DNA of 64,000 nucleotides from Heterohyrax brucei. Taxonomy: Eukaryota; Chordata; Mammalia; Hyracoidea; Procaviidae. The DNA lies in NCBI GenBank assembly GCA_028571685.1, contig CM053143.1:159768329-159832328 (forward strand). Direction: 5' to 3'. Shown in pieces: positions 58,996-64,000 of this stretch (the first letter of the stretch is position 1; each line of letters starts with the position of its first letter). A program made the translations under genes and the position numbers. The notes under the pieces were generated by a model. The model had not been told where the DNA came from and did not search any database. It worked only from the letters and a program-made list of their open reading frames with translations.

Positions 58996-60007
58996 TTGAA
59001 AGTCTGTTGTTTTTGTTTACTGTTTGCTTTCCATAAATTACAGTAATAACTTTCACAGTGTCAACATTCTCTAAGTGTCTCCTGTGTTGGGTTCTGTCCA
59101 CTTAGGTGTAGCTCTCACAGATTAGCTGGCTGGTAGGGGTACCTGTCTCCTTGCTGGCAGTTTATGGTTGCTAGGCAACTTGGAGCACAGCCTGTCTGCA
59201 TGTACAATGAACATAGATCACACTGTTTTTTTTTTTTTTAATTTAGTAAAATAAAGTTGATAAGACATCTTAAGCAACAAATAGTCAATTTGAGATTGCA
59301 AGAAATGTGAAGTTGGTTCAGATCCTTAACACCATCTTCAAGAACCCCAAATTTTTCAATTTGTCTGTTCTACCTGCTTCAGCATATCACTTTTTTTATT
59401 TTTTCATGCTTAGCTTTATACTCTGATACTTAAAAGATGATGGCTACATTTCAAAACAGCATTTCTTTATGTAACTGCCCAAAAAGCAGAAATAAAGAAC
59501 AGATCTTTTCCTTGAATCTCCTTTTATTCAAGGAGAAAAGACCTATTTAGAAATCTCTCAACATGTTTCTTATACTTTATTGGCCTATATTGATTCATTT
59601 ACCCTCCAAAAAACCATCAGAAGTGGAAAAAATATATATAAAATATTGACAGATTCAGCTTATTATGATTCATATCCTGGGAATCTTGCTACAAAATCAA
59701 AGTGAGCCTATACAAGTTAAAGATAAAGATAGAAACAGCTGATAATCAAACTGAGCAAGTAAAACACAACATATAACATTATTCTTAAATGTTTGTGCTA
59801 ATTATCCTAAAGCCTAGGGAATACAGAGGAAAGTGGTTTAAGACTAGCTTGAAAATGAGGACAAAGATCAACTATAGAGGTGTCCCTGGTAATTTTTCAT
59901 CTTTTTCCAAATATGATGGAAAGTCAAAGTGTTTAAGGTAAATGGAGAATAGTTCATAAAGAAGTACATTTAGAAGCTTAGGAGTGAGGAATCCTATTAG
60001 GAGAAAA
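58996..60007. other. Single-copy spacer
   Basis: A 13-base T run near 59227. No recognised repeat. Confidence 0.5.
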
Positions 60008-60215
60008 GAAACACTGGTGGTATAGTAGCTAAGTGCTATATAGCTGCTAACCAAAAAACATAGGCAGCGTAAATCCACCAGGCACTCCTGGAAACTCTGT
60101 GGAATTGGAAATTTCACAGAGCAGTTCTGTGGAAACTCTATAGAACAGCTCTATGCTGTCCTATAGGATCACTGTGTGTCAGAATTGTCTTGAATGCAGT
60201 AGTTTTGTTGTCATT
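60008..60215 (+). mobile_element. AfroSINE with internal duplication
   Basis: Sense copy of about 205 bases rather than 165. The segment that contains 'ggaaactctgtggaattgga' is followed by a second partial copy ('gtggaaactctatagaacag'), a tandem duplication of the central region. Head 'gtggtatagtagctaagtgc', tail 'ggatcactgtgtgtcagaat'. Confidence 0.9.
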
Positions 60216-61796
60216 GTTGCTCAGTAGAATACTGTCATACACCAAGAGTCAGATGAGTGTGAGTTTGACTATAGTGGTTTCTTCCTCTATCTTTGCTGTT
60301 TTTGTTCTTTCACTATAAACTGTTTTCCTTTGTGCTTTTGACATTTATAGGAAAGATGGACAAATGGAAACAGGGAACTCAGAGAAGTGAGGGGCACAGC
60401 TCTGTTACAGCTGAAGGTATTGCAACTAATATCTGGCAGCAATATGTTTATGAATTATTGAATGGAAAACTTACTTATTTGTAGGTTTTCACTCAAACCA
60501 CAATAAAATGTTCAAAAAATGGATATTTGTACACGGTAGGGAAAAAAAGAACACAAGTCCATAATCTACTACAGAAAAGCAAAGAAAAAAATTGAGATAG
60601 TGAAAAGAGGATTTTACTGAAAATTAGGTGAACATTTTAGTCCAATTGTACAGTATACAACAGAACAAAATCTAAGGTTATAAAAGAACCCAAGTTTACT
60701 AAATATGAAAAGTAGTAACTCTGTTCCACTGTAGGCAGTATGTTTTAGTAAAATTATACAGAGTCCTTTGTTCAATTTTGGACACCATATTTAGAGAGAG
60801 GCATTGACAAAAATCCTGAATTGAATAGAGTTGGGTGTATTTGCACAGTGCCAATTGAATTTGACCAGCAGGAAAGTGATGTTTACAGAACACAGAAAGA
60901 ATATTTGAAGTCCAGGGAACCTGATTACATAGATGACCCTAAGAACCAAGGTGAATGAGGCTGTATATATGAGATGTACCTTTCTTCTGCATTTTCAAAA
61001 TTGGAATATAGCTTAGATTGTTTTGAAGAAGTACCATCATCCCCAAAGATCTCAAAAAATTTCTATTAAGAATCTTAAGGTCTGGGAGACTGATAAGTAA
61101 TTATTGATAGTTTTGTGATATTTCCATGACAATTCTACAACTGTTACTCACCTACCCAATTGTGTGTTCCCAGTCAAAATTTCATTTTGTTTTTCTACTG
61201 CTTAATCAGGTAATAACTTGCTCTTCTACATCCAGCTGTTTGTAAACTATCTGATCAAAAACTTACGTAGAAATCAGCAGTGATGACTGAAAAAAAAGCA
61301 TACAGGCATGTCCTGCAGCTGCATTAAGAGAATTTCAGTAATTTCATCAAATGAAAGTAGTGGTCTTATCAAACTTTCTGCCAGTCAAGCCATGTCTGAT
61401 ACACATATTTGTTTGGTATGCTGAAGCTTTTAAGAAACATATTGATAAATTACAATTTGATGAAAAAATTAATTACATGTTGAAATGTTTAGAAGATAAG
61501 ACACAAAATAAATGGCTTACTATGTTGGGAATATTAACCTTTAAACAACACTTAAAATGGCATATAATACCTATATTCAAATATTTGAATTGCTATTCAT
61601 TAAAAGAGACGGTGAATTTATTTCCTTACTTTCAAAGTAGGATCAATGGCTGAAAATGATAAAGGAAGGTGGATTTAGCTTAGAAAAAGGAAGATATTCT
61701 TGAATATTTGTGATGTTCCCAAAATAGAACATTTAGTGTCATGAATGTAAGTTCATTAAAATGTCAAATTTTTGCCATTGACCAGATAACTATGAA
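60216..61796. other. Single-copy spacer with an exon-like stretch
   Basis: A stretch at 60353-60412 lies between an acceptor-like 'tgacatttatag' and a donor-like 'aggtattg' in an open frame, but without any protein family match. The frame at 61351-61653 (100 codons) also shows no family signature. Nothing else was found. Confidence 0.4.
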
Positions 61797-63082
61797 GTCT
61801 GACAGTTAAGTTTGCTATCTCATTCTAGAAAAAGTGCTCTATACCTCATTGCTGAGTATCACTACATTCACCTTCAAAGTACTCCTCTTGGGAAGCTCTG
61901 CACCAACGCTAGTGCCTAGTCCACCTTCCAAAGCAGTTTTGGAACTCATTTTCTGCCATGGCCATCAGAACTGTTGTCGTATTAGTCTTGATGCCCTGAA
62001 TGTCATCAAAATATCTTCCTTTTCAGTATTTCTTTTGTCTTTTGGTAAAGAAAAAGTCATTGGGGGCCATATCAAGTAAGTAGGGAGCACATGCTAAAAG
62101 TTATTTGTTTACCTGCTAAAAACCCTCACAGAAAATGCCCTGTAAGCTGGGGTATTGTTGTGATGTAAGAGCCATGAGTTGTTGGTGAAAAGTTCAGGTC
62201 ACTTTTTATCAAACCTTTTCATACAGCCTTTTCAGTACTTTCAGATAGTAGATTTGGTTAATTGTCCAGTTGCTACAGAGTCATATATAATGAACAATCC
62301 CTCTGATGTCAAAAAAGTTGAGCAACATCATTTTAACCCTTGATTTGGACTGATGGAACTTTTTTGGTCATGGAGAATTGGCTGATGTCCATTGTGCACT
62401 TTGACACTTTGTTTCAGGGTGTGTTGATACACCCATGTTTTATCACCAGTGATAACAAAGCTGGAAAAATCTTGCCTCTCCAAGTGGTCTTGGCACAATT
62501 CAACTTTTCTTTCCTTTTGCTCATTGGAGCTCCTTTGGGACCATTTTTGCATACACTTTTCTCATACCAAGATTTTCAGTTAAGATTTTCCTGTTCCTTT
62601 ATCAGTGTTTACTTGGTCTGTTATGCTTCTCACAAGCAGCTGGTAACTTTAATGCACAATTTGATGAATTTATGCAATGTTTTCATCATTTCTGCCCTGA
62701 CCTCTCTTCATTGTGATACTTTCTCTGCCCTCAGAAAAAAACATTTAATGCGTTTGAACACTATCATTTTCTTCATGGCATCATCCATGTAAACTTAGAC
62801 TTATATGGTCCTGATTTTACTTCCACTCTTGCCAAGTTGAACAATAAATTTAATGTTTGTTCATTGCTCTCTAATTCAAGCTCTAGCATTCTTGTAATGG
62901 CACATGAAATCACACAGGAACAATAATGAACACCACTCAGCAAGACAGCACCACATGTCGACATGAACACAGTTGTAAGACACTGATATACAAAGGTGAT
63001 GAAACCTTACTGAGTTGTTTGTATAGTGCTGCCAATGTAAGTAGACAGTGGCAAGTTCTCAAACTTAATTGTCAGGCCTCAC
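61797..63082 (-). mobile_element. Mariner DNA transposon, near full-length, inactivated
   Basis: It is bounded by inverted terminal repeats: 'tctgacagttaagtttg' at 61799-61815 and its inverse near 63061-63078 ('caaacttaattgtcagg' type). On the minus strand the transposase starts near 62900. It includes 'LELELESNEQTLNLLFNLAR' (N-terminal region), the first catalytic block GDKTWVYQHT at 62447-62418 (family form GDETWVY: Glu to Lys, Asp kept), and the end blocks 'LAPYSPDLAP'-like near 62070. About 1.29 kb matches the usual mariner size. Stops and frameshifts inactivate it. TA flanks were not clearly seen. Confidence 0.85.
62328..62970 (-). pseudogene. Mariner transposase pseudogene, N-terminal and first catalytic part
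   Basis: Two open pieces are visible: 62970-62773 (helix-turn-helix domain region) and 62552-62328 (QDFSSFVITGDKTWVYQHTL, catalytic). They are separated by frameshifts and by part of the linker. The family's function is cut-and-paste transposition at TA. This copy lacks a continuous frame. The 150-codon plus-strand frame at 62340-62792 is the shadow of this region. Confidence 0.83.
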
Positions 63083-63572
63083 ATTGTCAACAGCAGTTTG
63101 CTCTTGGCAGTGATTTTTTTATTTTAATTTTGCTTTTGCTTACTTCTGTTTAGAGAATTTCCCATAATAAATATTTATTAATAAGAAATAAAATTTAGAC
63201 TATTTGTATTTTAAAGGAGAAGAGGACAGAATGCATATTTTTTCCTCTTTAAGTCTAACGTTTTATGAATGAAATCTAATTGTGTTTGTATGTTTGTGCA
63301 TAATTAGATAAATGGACAGAATGATAAACTTATTTGCATTTTTCTTATATACGAATTCCCTGTAATTACACATAATTTTATGTTAGGCATCTTTCCCCCA
63401 ATGAATATTTCTTTATGTCTTTACTTTGATATAAATTAAGGCAGCAGGAAAGTAGCAAGATTCAATGAAAGAACTCATCTCAGTATAATAGAAGTTTCAG
63501 TATAATAATTCTGTTTTTTTGTAATAATTTTAGCACATTTATTTCTCTCTCTGTATGTAAATGTTTGTTGTT
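63083..63572. other. Single-copy spacer
   Basis: AT-rich, no recognised feature. Confidence 0.5.
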
Positions 63573-63745
63573 GTTTATAGTCACATGGGTTCCTACTGAC
63601 AACAACCTTGTATGACAAAACTGCCCTATTGAGGTTCCTAGAATGTAGTATCTCTGGGAACAGATCAACAGATCCCTGAAGCCACTCTTTAAATTCTAAG
63701 TGTTAACATCTAAGACTATATCCATTACATCACCATTGTGCTACT
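63573..63745 (-). mobile_element. AfroSINE, diverged
   Basis: The reverse tail region 'tagtcacatgggttcctact' is weak. The middle 'aactgccctattgaggttcc' and the head near 'ccattgtgctac' are recognisable. Confidence 0.65.
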
Positions 63746-63805
63746 TATGTATATATGTATGTGTATGTATTTATGTGTGTCTCTATATCTATCTAGTTAT
63801 CTGTT
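63746..63805 (+). repeat. Degenerate (TATG)n/(TCTA)n repeat
   Basis: Tetranucleotide units follow the diverged SINE. To its right, 63806-64000 contains nothing I recognise apart from a short tandem duplication of 'acactctaaaattct'. Confidence 0.6.
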
Positions 63806-64000
63806 GAACTTACACTGACAAAATTACCCTCTAAAATTCTTACACTCTAAAATTCTACTCCATTACCACATGATTAATTCTCTCCTTTAAGTATTTCTAA
63901 ATCCATTTTCCTACACTGAGAAATCTAGCTCCTATTTACATAAATTAATTATTAATTTTCTCAAACCTTGTATATACAACTAATATTCTAACAATAGGTA

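Noticed and set aside
62340..62792. 150-codon plus-strand frame, longest in the window
   Set aside because: It is the reverse strand of the mariner transposase remnant; the real signal (GDxTWVY block) is on the minus strand.

Overview
This window is mammalian, almost certainly afrotherian nuclear DNA, and a paenungulate such as elephant is my best guess. Three things point there. The sequence is AT-rich and CpG-poor with no operons or bacterial-type coding density. It holds about 28 copies of a tRNA-derived SINE of the AfroSINE type. It also holds several RTE (BovB-like) LINEs whose 3' end has the same sequence as the tail of those SINEs. Classification rests on sequence I recognise from memory; no search was run. 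I see no host protein-coding exon I can defend, so this is an intergenic desert or part of a very large intron.

Layout. 1-5504 is a plus-strand L1 whose 5' end lies outside the window; it lacks most of ORF1 and part of the endonuclease. 6030-6850 is an older L1-type ORF1 fragment. 8035-11315 is a colinear, near full-length RTE with an AfroSINE inserted in its leader. 12316-15958 is an ancient minus-strand L1M-type 5' region that received a processed RPL9 pseudogene. 18150-18595 is a MaLR-like LTR and 19594-20220 a non-autonomous Tigger-type DNA transposon. 20515-24040 is mostly single-copy. 24216-27212 is an RTE whose 5' part is inverted relative to its 3' part, sitting in a tetranucleotide microsatellite. 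28508-29430 is another RTE fragment. 31-37 kb is single-copy DNA broken by AfroSINEs, with an LTR at 33610-34232.

37523-39588 is a second RTE with a 5' inversion, this time with an 85-bp overlap at the junction and an internal endonuclease deletion. 41466-43571 is a minus-strand 5'-truncated RTE bounded by a 20-bp inverted repeat. 46088-50497 is a second L1 with a complete 5' end but no 3' end. 50794-51343 is a mariner derivative folded into a palindrome. 51645-51832 is an RTE 3' stub. 55270-56285, 57415-57935 and 57940-58285 are LTR-type sequences. 61797-63082 is a near full-length, inactivated mariner on the minus strand.

How the parts relate. AfroSINEs end in the RTE 3' sequence, which fits the general model in which RTE-encoded reverse transcriptase mobilises them. 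L1 machinery is the expected source of the RPL9 pseudogene. Every autonomous element here is broken by stops, frameshifts, deletions or inversion, so nothing in the window looks currently mobile. I found no undescribed system. The most interesting observations are structural: two RTE copies with twin-priming-like 5' inversions, the palindromic mariner, and the inverted repeat at the edge of the 41.5-43.6 kb RTE.
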